DNA of 31,682 nt from DASSLY01 sp035689185. Lineage in GTDB: Bacteria > Actinomycetota > Actinomycetes > Actinomycetales > Dermatophilaceae. The notes under the pieces are model-generated. The model searched no databases, was not told where the DNA came from, and worked only from the letters and a program-made list of their open reading frames with translations. Position 1 is the stretch's first letter; each line of letters starts with the position of its first letter. A program made the position numbers and the translations under genes. Positions 23,481 through 31,301 of this stretch are shown one piece after another. The stretch lies in contig DASSLY010000072.1 of the NCBI GenBank assembly GCA_035689185.1, positions 1 through 31,682 on the forward strand, written 5' to 3'.

Positions 23481-23538
23481 CGCCGCTGTCGCTGCCTGAC
23501 GCCGCTGCCGCTGCCTGACGCCGCTGCCGAAGGCTGAC
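23463..23538 (+). repeat. 19-bp tandem repeat, four copies
   Basis: Units at 23463, 23482, 23501 and 23520 have the form GCCGCTGCCGCTGCCTGAC; the second has one change and the fourth is degenerate. The first unit encodes the last residues and stop of the alpha/beta hydrolase. Because 19 is not a multiple of three, the stop recurs in shifting frames downstream. Confidence 0.85.
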
Positions 23539-23830
23539 ACGGCGGACCTGGCGTCAAGCGTCCTCCTGCTCGCTTGCTGGATGAGCGGACCACGCTTCGT
23601 TCCAGGCCAAGCTGGGCAGCCTCTTCGGGAGTCGGACTTCGCGCCCATGCGGAGGTGAACTCAGCGCCGGCCAGGTTCGCTTCACGCGGGCGTGACCCAA
23701 CCACTGGGTGCGGTCCCGTTCGAGGTGCGATGGCGTTCGACTGCGGGCCAGCTCCTGCTGCCGGTGGTGCTGAGGATTCGTTCTGCGCCCGCAGCGAGCG
23801 GCACCTCGCGGCGCCAGCGGCGTTCTCCCG

Positions 23831-23884
23831 TGTCGAGGCTCGCGAGCGTGTCGAGGCCCGCGAGCGCGTCGAGGCTGCGCAAGC
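23831..23884 (+). repeat. 18-bp tandem repeat, three copies
   Basis: TGTCGAGGCTCGCGAGCG at 23831, a one-mismatch copy at 23849 and a more diverged copy at 23867. The period of 18 keeps frame, so translations show repeating VEARER-type residues, but no gene is otherwise supported. Confidence 0.75.
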
Positions 23885-23904
23885 CGCGGCCCGGGCGCGC
23901 CGCA

Positions 23905-24052
23905 CCCGGCCGTGACCGCCAGGTTCGCCACCCACATCGCGCTGCGCCAGGCACACCTCGCTGTCGCCGACCACACCGCATCCCGTGTGATTGCCACCAC
24001 CCACGTGTCAGCGACGCAGAGAGGTGTCCGTAACCGAGGGAAGCCGCGGCCC
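23905..24052 (+). repeat. 148-bp direct repeat, copy 1
   Basis: Matches 24176-24323 with about ten substitutions and no length change. Both copies begin CCCGGCCGTGACCGCCAGG and end AAGCCGCGGCCC. The substitutions are scattered, so the duplication is not recent. Confidence 0.85.
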
Positions 24053-24175
24053 AGGCACGCCGTGGCCCGGCGAGACCGCGCGGCCAGGGGGAACCGCGGC
24101 CCGGGCACGCCGCGGCCCAGGGTGAACCGCGCGGGTGAGCCACGGTCGGGGTCACTGGCCACCTCGGCACCCCCG

Positions 24176-24323
24176 CCCGGCCGTGACCGCCAGGCTCGCC
24201 ACCCACATCGCGCTGCGCGAGGCACACCTCGCTGTCGCCGACCACACCGCATCCGGTGTCGTTGCCACCACCCACGTGTCGGCGACGCAGAGAGGTGTCA
24301 GCAACCGCGGGAAGCCGCGGCCC
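24176..24323 (+). repeat. 148-bp direct repeat, copy 2
   Basis: Second copy, offset 271 bp from the first. Open frames through both copies are conserved only as far as the DNA is; there is no sign of codon-biased divergence that would argue for coding. Confidence 0.85.
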
Positions 24324-24449
24324 GGGGGGAACGGCGGCCCGGGGCGAACGGCGGGCCGGGCACGCCGCGGCCGTGACAGACAGAAGCGCGGACCGGGTCC
24401 GGGTGGGATACCGGCAACCCAAGGGCAGGGATGCTACGAATGAACGGGC

Positions 24450-25727
24450 ATGGGCGGCAGGGGACTGGATCGCGCCACGGTGGCTGTCGTCGGTGCGGGC
24501 GTGTCCGGTCTCACCGCGGCATACCTGCTGCGGCGGTCGCACGACGTCACCCTCTACGAGGCGCAGGCCCGGCTCGGCGGGCACGCCCACACCCACGACA
24601 TGACCGACGACGCCGGCGTCGGCCACGCCGTCGACACCGGCTTCATCGTGCACAACGACCGCACCTACCCCCACCTGCGACGACTGTTCGCCGAACTCGG
24701 CGTGCAGACCCGACCGACCGAGATGAGCATGAGCATCCGGTGCGAGGAGTGCGGGCTGGAGTATGCCGGCGGGCGGGGTCTGCGGGGCATCCTCGCCCAA
24801 GCGCCCCGGGTGCTCGCCAACACCGACTTCCTGCGAATGCTGCTCCAGGTGAAGCGGTTCCACCGGCGGGCGGCGCGCTTCCTCGCGGCCGGCGACGACG
24901 CGACGAGCTACGGGCAGTTCCTCCAGCAGGAGGGGTTCGGCGAGCACTTCGTGAGCCACTACGCCGTTCCGCTCGTGGCCTGCGTCTGGTCCTCCGGGCA
25001 GGAGACCGCCCTGCTCTACCCGGCCGGGTACCTGTTCCGCTTCCTGGACCACCACGGCATGCTCCGGGTCAAGGGCTCGCCGCAGTGGTTCACGGTGGAC
25101 GGGGGTTCCCGGACCTACGTCGAGCGCATCCAGGCGCTGCTAGGCGACGTGCGGGTCGACCGGCAGGTCACCGACATCGCCCGCCGGCCAGACGGAGTGG
25201 ACATCACCGACCAGAGCGGGGCCGTCGCGACATACGACAAGGTGGTGATCGCCACCCACGCGGACCAGGCGCTGGCGCTGCTCGCCGACCCGACCGACGC
25301 CGAGGTGTCCACGCTCAAGGCGTTCACCTACTCGCCGAACCTGACCGTGCTGCATACCGACCCGTCGTTGCTGCCCAGGGCCGGCCAGGCGAAGGCGTCG
25401 TGGAACTACCTGCGGACCAGCTGCACCAGCCTGCGCGACCCCACCGTGGTCACCTACTGGATGAACCGGCTGCAGGGACTCGAAGCCAGCCAGGACGTCC
25501 TGGTGACACTCAACGCGGCCGACGCGATCGACCCCGCCACGGTCGTCGCCACCATGCGGTACGAGCACCCGCTGTACACCGCGGAGTCGGTCGCGGCGCA
25601 GGCCCGGCTCGCCACCCTCACCACGGACCGCACGGCGTATGCCGGGGCGTACCACGGGTGGGGATTCCACGAGGACGGCTGCCGGGCCGGTGTCGAGGCG
25701 GCACGAGCGTTCGGGGTGTCGTGGTGA
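24450..25727 (+). CDS. FAD-dependent amine-oxidase-like oxidoreductase (COG2907 type)
   Basis: A 425-residue flavoprotein. The N-terminal dinucleotide fold is AVVGAGVSGLTAAYLLRRSH with a following acidic strand end (VTLYEAQARLGGHAH). The family-specific HAVDTGFIVHNDRTYPHLRR and GMLRVKGSPQWFTVDGGSRT are clear. This type regularly precedes DUF1365 and a CFA-synthase-like methyltransferase, as here, and is thought to act on modified fatty acyl chains, though its exact reaction is not fixed by sequence. The ATG at 24450 has a weak ribosome-binding site. It is coupled by GTGA to the next gene. Confidence 0.88.
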   Translation: MGGRGLDRATVAVVGAGVSGLTAAYLLRRSHDVTLYEAQARLGGHAHTHDMTDDAGVGHAVDTGFIVHNDRTYPHLRRLFAELGVQTRPTEMSMSIRCEECGLEYAGGRGLRGILAQAPRVLANTDFLRMLLQVKRFHRRAARFLAAGDDATSYGQFLQQEGFGEHFVSHYAVPLVACVWSSGQETALLYPAGYLFRFLDHHGMLRVKGSPQWFTVDGGSRTYVERIQALLGDVRVDRQVTDIARRPDGVDITDQSGAVATYDKVVIATHADQALALLADPTDAEVSTLKAFTYSPNLTVLHTDPSLLPRAGQAKASWNYLRTSCTSLRDPTVVTYWMNRLQGLEASQDVLVTLNAADAIDPATVVATMRYEHPLYTAESVAAQARLATLTTDRTAYAGAYHGWGFHEDGCRAGVEAARAFGVSW

Positions 25728-26494
25728 CCCAGCCGCAGGGGGTGTTGGACGGGGTTGGTCACCGGCCTGCCGTGCCGGCCCTCGTGCACGGCTATGTCAC
25801 GCACAGCCGCCGCACCCCGCTGCGCCACGGGTTCCGCTACCGGGTGTTCCTGTGGCTGGTCGACGTGGACCGCCTGCCCGCGCTTCCGTGGTACCTGCGC
25901 GCGTTCACCAACTTCCGCGCTGCCGACCACCTGGGCCGCCCGGACCGGACGCTGCGGGAGAACGTCGACCACCTGCTCGCCCGGCACGGGCTCGACCTCG
26001 GTCCAGGCTCGACCATCCTCATGCTGGCCAACGCCCGCGTGCTGGGCCACGTCTTCGACCCGCTGAGCGTGTTCTGGTGCTTCGACCGCGCCGGCGCGCT
26101 GCGCTGCGTGGTCGCCGAGGTGCACAACACCTACGGCGAGCGCCACGCCTACCTGCTCCGGCCGGACGCCGACGGGCAGGCGGTCACCGACAAGCAGTTC
26201 TACGTCTCCCCATTCAACGACCTGTCCGGGCAATACGAACTGCGGTTCGGGCTGACCGCGACCAGCGTCAGCACGTCGGTTGTCCTGCTGCGCGACGCCC
26301 GGCTGGTCTTCAGCGCCACGTTCGCCGGGCACTGCACCCCGGCGACGCCCTCGAGCGTTCTGCGCGCCCAGCTGCGGCACCCGTTCATGACCCATCGGGT
26401 CTCCGCCCTGATCCGGCTGCACGGCGTCGTGCTCTGGTTCCGGCGGCTGCCCGTCGTCCCCCGCCCGACGCACCGCGCGCAGGAAGGCGTCTGA
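25724..26494 (+). CDS. DUF1365 family protein
   Basis: A 256-residue DUF1365 protein. Characteristic blocks are GYVTHSRRTPLRHGFRYRVF at the N-terminus, ARVLGHVFDPLSVFWCFD, VAEVHNTYGERHAYLL, and KQFYVSPFNDLSGQYELRF, with HPFMTHRVSALIRLHGV toward the end. The biochemical role is unknown; it nearly always lies between an FAD oxidoreductase and a cyclopropane-fatty-acid-type methyltransferase. The GTG start overlaps the preceding stop and the next gene starts 2 bp after its stop, so all three are co-translated. Confidence 0.9.
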   Translation: MTQPQGVLDGVGHRPAVPALVHGYVTHSRRTPLRHGFRYRVFLWLVDVDRLPALPWYLRAFTNFRAADHLGRPDRTLRENVDHLLARHGLDLGPGSTILMLANARVLGHVFDPLSVFWCFDRAGALRCVVAEVHNTYGERHAYLLRPDADGQAVTDKQFYVSPFNDLSGQYELRFGLTATSVSTSVVLLRDARLVFSATFAGHCTPATPSSVLRAQLRHPFMTHRVSALIRLHGVVLWFRRLPVVPRPTHRAQEGV

Positions 26495-26496
26495 CC

Positions 26497-27756
26497 GTGA
26501 GCGCACCTGCTGCCCTGGCCTGGCGGGCCGCCCCCAGCACGCCACGGGCCCACCTCGAGGTCGCCATAGCCCGGCGGCTGTTCGAGCGGGCCGTGCGCAT
26601 GCTGCCGGTCCAGGCACGCTATCCCGACGGCCGGGTCGTGCGAGCCCACCCCACCAGTGCCGACGCGCCGGTCTTCGAGCTGGTCCGGCCCGCTGCATTC
26701 TTCGCCCGGATGGGCCGGGACACCAAGATCGGCTTCGGCGAGGCATACATGGCCGGCGACTGGCGCCCCGGCGCCGGCACCGACCTGGCCGACCTGCTCA
26801 CCCCGTTCGCGGCGCGGCTCACCACGCTGATCCCGCAGCCGCTGCAGCGGCTGCGCGCCATCGTCGACGACAGGATCCCCAGCCACCACGAGAACACCCT
26901 GGCAGGCGCCAGGGACAACATCTCGGCCCACTACGACCTGTCCAACGAGCTCTTCGAGGCGTTCCTGGACCCGACGTTGACCTACTCCAGCGCCTGGTTC
27001 GCCGGCGACCCCCGCCTCGCGGACTGGTCCGCGCTGGAGGCGGCGCAGCATCGCAAGATCGACGGCATCCTCGACTACGCCCAGGTGGGAAGGGGCAGCC
27101 GGGTCCTGGAGATCGGCACCGGCTGGGGTGCCCTGGCGATCCGGGCCGCCCAGCGGGGTGCGCACGTGACGTCGGTCACCATCTCGGCGGAGCAGCTGGC
27201 CCTGGCGCAGCAGCGGGTGAACCTGGCCGGGGTCTCGGAGCAGGTGGACCTGCGCCTGCAGGACTACCGCGAGGTAACCGGTCAGTTCGACGCGATCGTC
27301 AGCGTGGAGATGATCGAGGCCGTTGGCGAAGCCTACTGGCCGACCTACTTCGCCACCATGGACCGGCTGCTGGCACCGGGCGGACGGATCGCGATCCAGG
27401 CCATCACGATGAGCCACGAGCGGATGCGGCTCACCCGGCACTCCTATGGCTGGATCCAGAAGTACATCTTCCCGGGCGGCCTGATCCCCTCGCTGCAGGC
27501 CATCGACGAGACCTGTGCCGCGCACACCGGCTTGGCGGTCACCGGCCGGCGCGACCTGGGACGGCACTACGCGCGCACCCTGGGCCTCTGGCGCGAACGC
27601 TTCGACAGTGCCTGGCACACGGTGCACCAGCTCGGATTCGATGACACCTTCCGGCGGATGTGGGAGTTCTACCTTGCCTACTGCGAGGCCGGTTTCCGGG
27701 TCGGCTACCTGGGCGTCAGCCAGCTCCAGCTGGCCAAGACCGACAGCCGGACATAG
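26497..27756 (+). CDS. Cyclopropane-fatty-acid synthase-like SAM methyltransferase
   Basis: A 419-residue CFA synthase family enzyme that transfers a methyl(ene) group from SAM to unsaturated phospholipid acyl chains. AHYDLSNELFEAFLDPTLTY leads to the SAM motif RVLEIGTGWGALAIRAA. Next come VSVEMIEAVGEAYW and IQAITMSHERM, then YIFPGGLIPS, and a C-terminal YCEAGFRVGYLG with the Cys of the active-site segment. The Cys-to-Thr change in the SAM motif (GTGWG rather than GCGWG) is minor. The GTG start is preceded by AGGAAGG. With its two partners it may make cyclopropane or further oxidised/methylated fatty acids. A strong hairpin follows the stop. Confidence 0.93.
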   Translation: MSAPAALAWRAAPSTPRAHLEVAIARRLFERAVRMLPVQARYPDGRVVRAHPTSADAPVFELVRPAAFFARMGRDTKIGFGEAYMAGDWRPGAGTDLADLLTPFAARLTTLIPQPLQRLRAIVDDRIPSHHENTLAGARDNISAHYDLSNELFEAFLDPTLTYSSAWFAGDPRLADWSALEAAQHRKIDGILDYAQVGRGSRVLEIGTGWGALAIRAAQRGAHVTSVTISAEQLALAQQRVNLAGVSEQVDLRLQDYREVTGQFDAIVSVEMIEAVGEAYWPTYFATMDRLLAPGGRIAIQAITMSHERMRLTRHSYGWIQKYIFPGGLIPSLQAIDETCAAHTGLAVTGRRDLGRHYARTLGLWRERFDSAWHTVHQLGFDDTFRRMWEFYLAYCEAGFRVGYLGVSQLQLAKTDSRT

Positions 27757-27795
27757 TCAGGCCCCTACGCCACGGCGGTGACGGAGGGGCCTGAC
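27756..27795 (+). terminator. Strong hairpin ending the lipid-modification operon
   Basis: GTCAGGCCCCT (27756-27766) pairs perfectly with AGGGGCCTGAC (27785-27795) around an 18-nt loop. It begins at the last base of the TAG stop. It lacks a long U-tract but is a convincing actinobacterial-type terminator, and may serve the convergent nlpC gene too. Confidence 0.8.
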
Positions 27796-27830
27796 GGGGA
27801 GCGAAACCTGCGAAATCGTCGCGACGTGCC

Positions 27831-28619
27831 TCAGGGACGGCCGTAGCTGACGCTGCCGCTGAAGATCCTGCGCAGGCCACTGGACAGGCCCGTGCGCGGC
27901 GAGTCGTACATCATGCCGTTCCCGGCGTAGATGCCGACGTGGTAGGCCGGGTAGCCATAGAAGACCAGGTCACCCGGTTGCGGGCTGGACACCCGGGTGG
28001 CGGCGGCCTGCTGTGCTGCCGCAGTCCGGGGCAGGCTGATGCCCACCTGCCGGAACACGTAGGAGGTGAAGCCGGAGCAGTCGAACCCGGCCGGGGTGCT
28101 GCCACCGTAGACGTAGGGGATCCCCAGCAGGCTGGCGGCGATCCCGAGCACCCCCGAGGCGGCGGGCGCGACGGAGCGGTAGCTGCTGGTGCGGCTGGGG
28201 CTGGAAGAGGCCAGGGGGCGGCGGTCGGCTGAACGGCTCACGCGCGCCGTCGGCGCCCGGACGACGACCCGGGAGAGCAGGTCGACGCGGGGGAGGATGA
28301 CCTTCTTCTTGACCGCCGTGAAACCGATCTTGCCGAAGGCGGGAGCGGCCACGGCCGTGCCGGCAGCCGGCGCCGCGAGGGCGACGGGGGTGGCTGCGTC
28401 GCCAGCGGCGGGAACACCACCGGCGGGGGGAGCCGCCTGCGGCTGGACGGCTTCGGCGCTGGCCGGGAGGCCGAAGGAGGCGACCATGCCGCCGGAGACG
28501 GCGAGCACCGCGGTTGCCTTGACGGCGAGACGGGCGTGTTGGGAGACGGCAGCGGACAGCTCACGGGCAGGGTTCAGGCGACCTGGTGCGCGATGCCGGC
28601 CCGCAGAACGGGTAGACAC
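27831..28619 (-). CDS. Secreted NlpC/P60 cell-wall hydrolase
   Basis: A 262-residue peptidoglycan endopeptidase (C40). A basic N-terminus and hydrophobic stretch (VKATAVLAVSGGMVASFGLP) followed by ASAEA form an export signal. An Ala/Pro/Ser-rich linker leads to the C-terminal domain: YVYGGSTPAGFDCSGFTSYVF with the catalytic Cys, LPRTAAAQQ, PQPGDLVFYGYPAYHVGIYAG with the catalytic His, and a glycine/tyrosine end. The true start is probably the GTG at 28619, since the longer Met start at 28709 falls inside the riboswitch; GAGAGG lies 10 nt upstream of the GTG. Control by c-di-AMP fits its role in wall remodelling. Confidence 0.92.
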   Translation of the reverse strand: MSTRSAGRHRAPGRLNPARELSAAVSQHARLAVKATAVLAVSGGMVASFGLPASAEAVQPQAAPPAGGVPAAGDAATPVALAAPAAGTAVAAPAFGKIGFTAVKKKVILPRVDLLSRVVVRAPTARVSRSADRRPLASSSPSRTSSYRSVAPAASGVLGIAASLLGIPYVYGGSTPAGFDCSGFTSYVFRQVGISLPRTAAAQQAAATRVSSPQPGDLVFYGYPAYHVGIYAGNGMMYDSPRTGLSSGLRRIFSGSVSYGRP

Positions 28620-28634
28620 GATGGCATGACCTCT

Positions 28635-28806
28635 CGGACGCCTACGGGGTGAGCTGTCGGGTTCGGGTGGGAGGTAGGCACCCGGCCTCTCGTGACGACG
28701 AGGCTTCACCCCAAGGAGCGTCTCTCGATGCCCCGAAGGTGGTTCCCCCGCTCCTGTCTAGCGGTGTCCGGTGGACCGTGGCGCGGTGACAGGACTCGGC
28801 GGTCCG
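28635..28806 (-). promoter_or_regulatory. c-di-AMP riboswitch (ydaO/yuaA class)
   Basis: The minus-strand leader shows the class hallmarks in order: CGGGGGAACCACC, a GGGGTGAAGCC element, then CCGAACCCGACAGCTCACC and CGTAGGCGTCCGAGAG close to the gene. The outer P1 stem pairs GGCGTCCG (28635-28642) with CGGACCGCC (28798-28806), with one bulged base. The element sits between a promoter and an nlpC gene, its normal actinobacterial target. In known examples c-di-AMP binding lowers expression. Confidence 0.9.
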
Positions 28807-28840
28807 CGTCAGGGCCCTTCTTGGGGGAAGGGCGACGCTA

Positions 28841-28869
28841 ACCGTACCGTTCCCTTACCAACATGTCAC
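28841..28869 (-). promoter_or_regulatory. Promoter of the riboswitch-nlpC transcript
   Basis: On the minus strand GTGACA (28869-28864) and TACGGT (28846-28841) are separated by 17 bp, a good sigma-70-type pair. Transcription would start near 28834, just before the riboswitch begins. Confidence 0.6.
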
Positions 28870-28906
28870 GTTAAGGTCACGGTCGGTTCCCGTTAGGGCG
28901 CGTGAT

Positions 28907-29653
28907 CTATCTCACCAAGGCGCTGACCTGCGCCGATGCAAACTTGCTCGTGTCAGCCGGCAGGGCAGCGACGAACACGTGCGACGCCACCTCGGTGGGC
29001 AGTGACACGCCGGCGGCCTCCTCGGCCCCCTGCCGCACCACGATGACCCGGTTGTCCTGCCGACGCACGCGCACCACAGCACCGGGCAGCAGCCCGGCCA
29101 CTGTCAGCAGCGCCAGCGCCTCATGGTCGACCTGCACCGGTTCGCCGATCCGGCGCACCGTGACCGGGGACCAATCCGCCGTCGCCAGCTCGGTGAGGCT
29201 GGTCACCCCCGACCTGAACTCCTCGTTCGGCGGCTCGCCCAGCTCGGCAAGGCCCGGGATCGGGTTGCCGTACGGCGACTCGTGGTGGTTGCCGATGAGG
29301 GTGAGGATCTTGCGCTCGACCCGCTCGCTCATGACGTGCTCCCAGCGGCACGCCTCCTCGTGGACGTACTCCCACTCCAGCCCGATCACATCCAGCAGCA
29401 GCCGCTCGGCCAGCCGGTGCTTGCGCATCACCCGCGTCGCCAGCTGTCGGCCCAGCTGGGAGAGCTCGAGGTGCCGGTCGCCGGCGAGGCTGAGCAGCCC
29501 GTCGCGCTCCATCCGAGCCACCGTCTGCGACACCGTGGGCCCGGAGTGGCCGAGCCGCTCGGCGATCCGCGCCCGGAGGGGGACGATCCCCTCCTCCTCC
29601 AGCTCGTAGATCGTCCGCAGGTACATCTCCGTGGTGTCGATCAGGTCCGTCAC
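28907..29653 (-). CDS. ideR: Iron-dependent regulator, DtxR/IdeR type
   Basis: A 248-residue Fe(II)-activated repressor. Numbering from the GTG start puts Met10, His79, Glu83, His98, Cys102, Glu105 and His106 exactly at the DtxR metal-site positions. The DNA-binding helices are LRARIAERLGHSGPTVSQTV and the conserved stretch EEACRWEHVMSERVERKI is intact. The C-terminal SH3-like domain is present, ending ASAQVSALVR. The exact residue register supports the GTG at 29653 over the upstream open frame. It would control iron uptake and storage genome-wide. It is divergent from the photolyase with only 19 bp between start codons. Confidence 0.95.
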   Translation of the reverse strand: MTDLIDTTEMYLRTIYELEEEGIVPLRARIAERLGHSGPTVSQTVARMERDGLLSLAGDRHLELSQLGRQLATRVMRKHRLAERLLLDVIGLEWEYVHEEACRWEHVMSERVERKILTLIGNHHESPYGNPIPGLAELGEPPNEEFRSGVTSLTELATADWSPVTVRRIGEPVQVDHEALALLTVAGLLPGAVVRVRRQDNRVIVVRQGAEEAAGVSLPTEVASHVFVAALPADTSKFASAQVSALVR

Positions 29654-29672
29654 ACCGCATAGCCTCTCACCC

Positions 29673-31028
29673 GTGCCTGACACCGTGCTGTGGCTGCGGC
29701 GCGACCTCCGCCTTGCCGACCTGCCGGCGCTGGGGGCCGCCAACGAGGCGGCCGGCGCCGGCGCGGTACTGCCCCTGTTCGTCCTCGACCGGCGCCTGTG
29801 GGAGGGCGCGAGTCCGATACGCCGCGTCTGGCTGCGGAACTCGCTGGCGGCGCTGCAAGCTCGATATGACGGCGCGCTGGTCGTGCGCGCCGGACCGCCC
29901 GAGGAGGTCGTCCCACAGGTCGTGCGCGAGGTCGGCGCGGCATCGGTGCACGTCACCGCGGAGACGACGCCGTACGGCCGGCGCCGCGACGCCGCCGTTC
30001 GCGCGGCGCTGGGCACGGTGGACCTGGTTGCCACCGGCACCCCGTATGCCGTCGGGCCGGGCACGATCGTGACCCGCGCCGGGACGCCATACCAGGTCTT
30101 CACCCCGTTCGCCCGGGCGTGGCGCGCGCACGGCTGGCCGCAGCCCGCGCCGGTGCCGCGAAAGCTGCGGTTCGTCCGCCGGGTCGAGTCGGAGGACCTG
30201 CCGCCCGTCGACGACCCGCAGGTGGAGCTGCCCGCGGTCGGCGAGCAGGCGGCGCAGGCGGCGTGGCGGGCGTTCGTGGCGGACGGGCTAGACGACTACG
30301 CCTCGGCCCGGGACCGGCCCGACCTGGACGCCACCTCGCGGATGTCGGTGCACCTGAAGTTCGGTGAGATCCACCCGCGGACCATGCTGGCCGACATCGC
30401 CCGCGCGGCGCACCCGCGGGGCAACGGGGCGACGGCGTACGTGACCGAGCTGGCCTGGAGGGAGTTCTACGCCGACGTGCTGTGGCACCGGCCGGACTCG
30501 GCCTGGGCCGACCTGCGCGAGGAGCTGCGCGGGATGGACTACGACGAGGAGTCCGAGGCGCTGACCGCGTGGCAACGGGGGCGCACCGGCTTCCCGTTCG
30601 TCGACGCGGGGATGCGGCAGCTGGTCGAGCAGGGGTGGATGCACAACCGGCTGCGGATGGTGACGGCCTCCTTCCTGGTGAAGGACCTGCACGTCTGGTG
30701 GCCGCACGGCGCCCGGCACTTCCAGCGGCATCTGGTCGACTTCGACCTGGCGTCGAACAACCACGGCTGGCAGTGGACCGCGGGGACCGGGACCGACGCG
30801 GCGCCCTACTTCCGGGTGTTCAACCCGGTGTCCCAGGGGCAGCGGTTCGACCCCACCGGGGACTACGTCCGGCGGTGGGTGCCCGAGCTCCGGCACCTGG
30901 CCGGCGCGGCTGTGCACGAGCCCTGGCGAGCGGGCGACGGGTATGCGCACGGGTACCCACCGCCGATCGTTGACCATGCCGCCGAGCGCGAGGAGGCGCT
31001 GCGCCGGTACGCGCGGGCCCGCGCCTGA
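29673..31028 (+). CDS. phr: Deoxyribodipyrimidine photolyase (class I)
   Basis: A 451-residue FAD enzyme repairing UV-induced cyclobutane pyrimidine dimers with light. The N-terminal antenna domain begins VLWLRRDLRLADLPAL. The FAD domain has TSRMSVHLKFGEIHPR, TELAWREFYADVLWH, GRTGFPFVDAGMRQL, WMHNRLRMVTASFLVKDL and NNHGWQWTAGTGTDAAPYFR, then FNPVSQGQRFDPTGDYVRRW. Trp residues in ELAWREFY, VWWPHG and NNHGWQW match the electron-transfer triad. The GTG at 29673 starts the normal N-terminus. No ribosome-binding site fits in the 19-bp gap to ideR, so leaderless translation is likely. Confidence 0.95.
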   Translation: MPDTVLWLRRDLRLADLPALGAANEAAGAGAVLPLFVLDRRLWEGASPIRRVWLRNSLAALQARYDGALVVRAGPPEEVVPQVVREVGAASVHVTAETTPYGRRRDAAVRAALGTVDLVATGTPYAVGPGTIVTRAGTPYQVFTPFARAWRAHGWPQPAPVPRKLRFVRRVESEDLPPVDDPQVELPAVGEQAAQAAWRAFVADGLDDYASARDRPDLDATSRMSVHLKFGEIHPRTMLADIARAAHPRGNGATAYVTELAWREFYADVLWHRPDSAWADLREELRGMDYDEESEALTAWQRGRTGFPFVDAGMRQLVEQGWMHNRLRMVTASFLVKDLHVWWPHGARHFQRHLVDFDLASNNHGWQWTAGTGTDAAPYFRVFNPVSQGQRFDPTGDYVRRWVPELRHLAGAAVHEPWRAGDGYAHGYPPPIVDHAAEREEALRRYARARA

Positions 31029-31140
31029 CCGGCGCGCGCAGTCCCACGTCAAGGCAGACCCGGCGGGTTGCCGCACCTGTCGCGGCGGGGCGACGACGGT
31101 TGCGCAGCGGTCCTCGGCTTGCGGCAGGGCGGGCTTGGGG

Positions 31141-31178
31141 CTCAGCCCCGTCACGCAGAGGGTCGAGACGGGGCTGAG
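31141..31178 (+). terminator. Perfect 12-bp inverted repeat downstream of phr
   Basis: CTCAGCCCCGTC (31141-31152) and GACGGGGCTGAG (31167-31178) flank a 14-nt loop. It lies 112 bp after the photolyase stop and is the best terminator candidate for it. Confidence 0.5.
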
Positions 31179-31191
31179 TATGCAGGAGTTC

Positions 31192-31247
31192 GGACTGGGA
31201 CAGGGGCCGGATTGGTAAGCCCCGGCCGAAGACCGGTCCAGTCCCTC
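31192..31247. other. Second foldable segment before the tandem array
   Basis: An outer GGACTGG (from about 31192) pairs with CCAGTCC (to about 31247), and an inner GGCCGG pairs with CCGGCC around an 11-nt loop. It may be part of a structured RNA or simply GC-rich spacer. No known RNA family is recognised. Confidence 0.25.
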
Positions 31248-31301
31248 GGCTGACACGCCGTGGCGCCACCCCGCTCCCGCGCCGGGCATCCCGCCCCACC
31301 T

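Larger units (their letters stand above)
23539..24449. other. Repeat-rich region without a recognisable gene
   Basis: About 900 bp in which long frames are open on both strands but none has family-like sequence. It contains an 18-bp tandem repeat (23831-23884) and a 148-bp direct duplication (23905-24052 and 24176-24323). Between and after the copies are GC-rich blocks built from CCGCGGCCC-type words. It may be the decayed end of one or more genes or an expanding intergenic repeat. Confidence 0.6.

Noticed and set aside
24450..27756. 10-methyl fatty acid (BfaAB-type) operon
   Set aside because: The oxidoreductase is the amine-oxidase type, not the FAD_binding_4 type, and DUF1365 is absent from Bfa operons.
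29654..30103. Longer IdeR start
   Set aside because: The extension is antisense to the photolyase, and the GTG at 29653 gives exact DtxR residue numbering.
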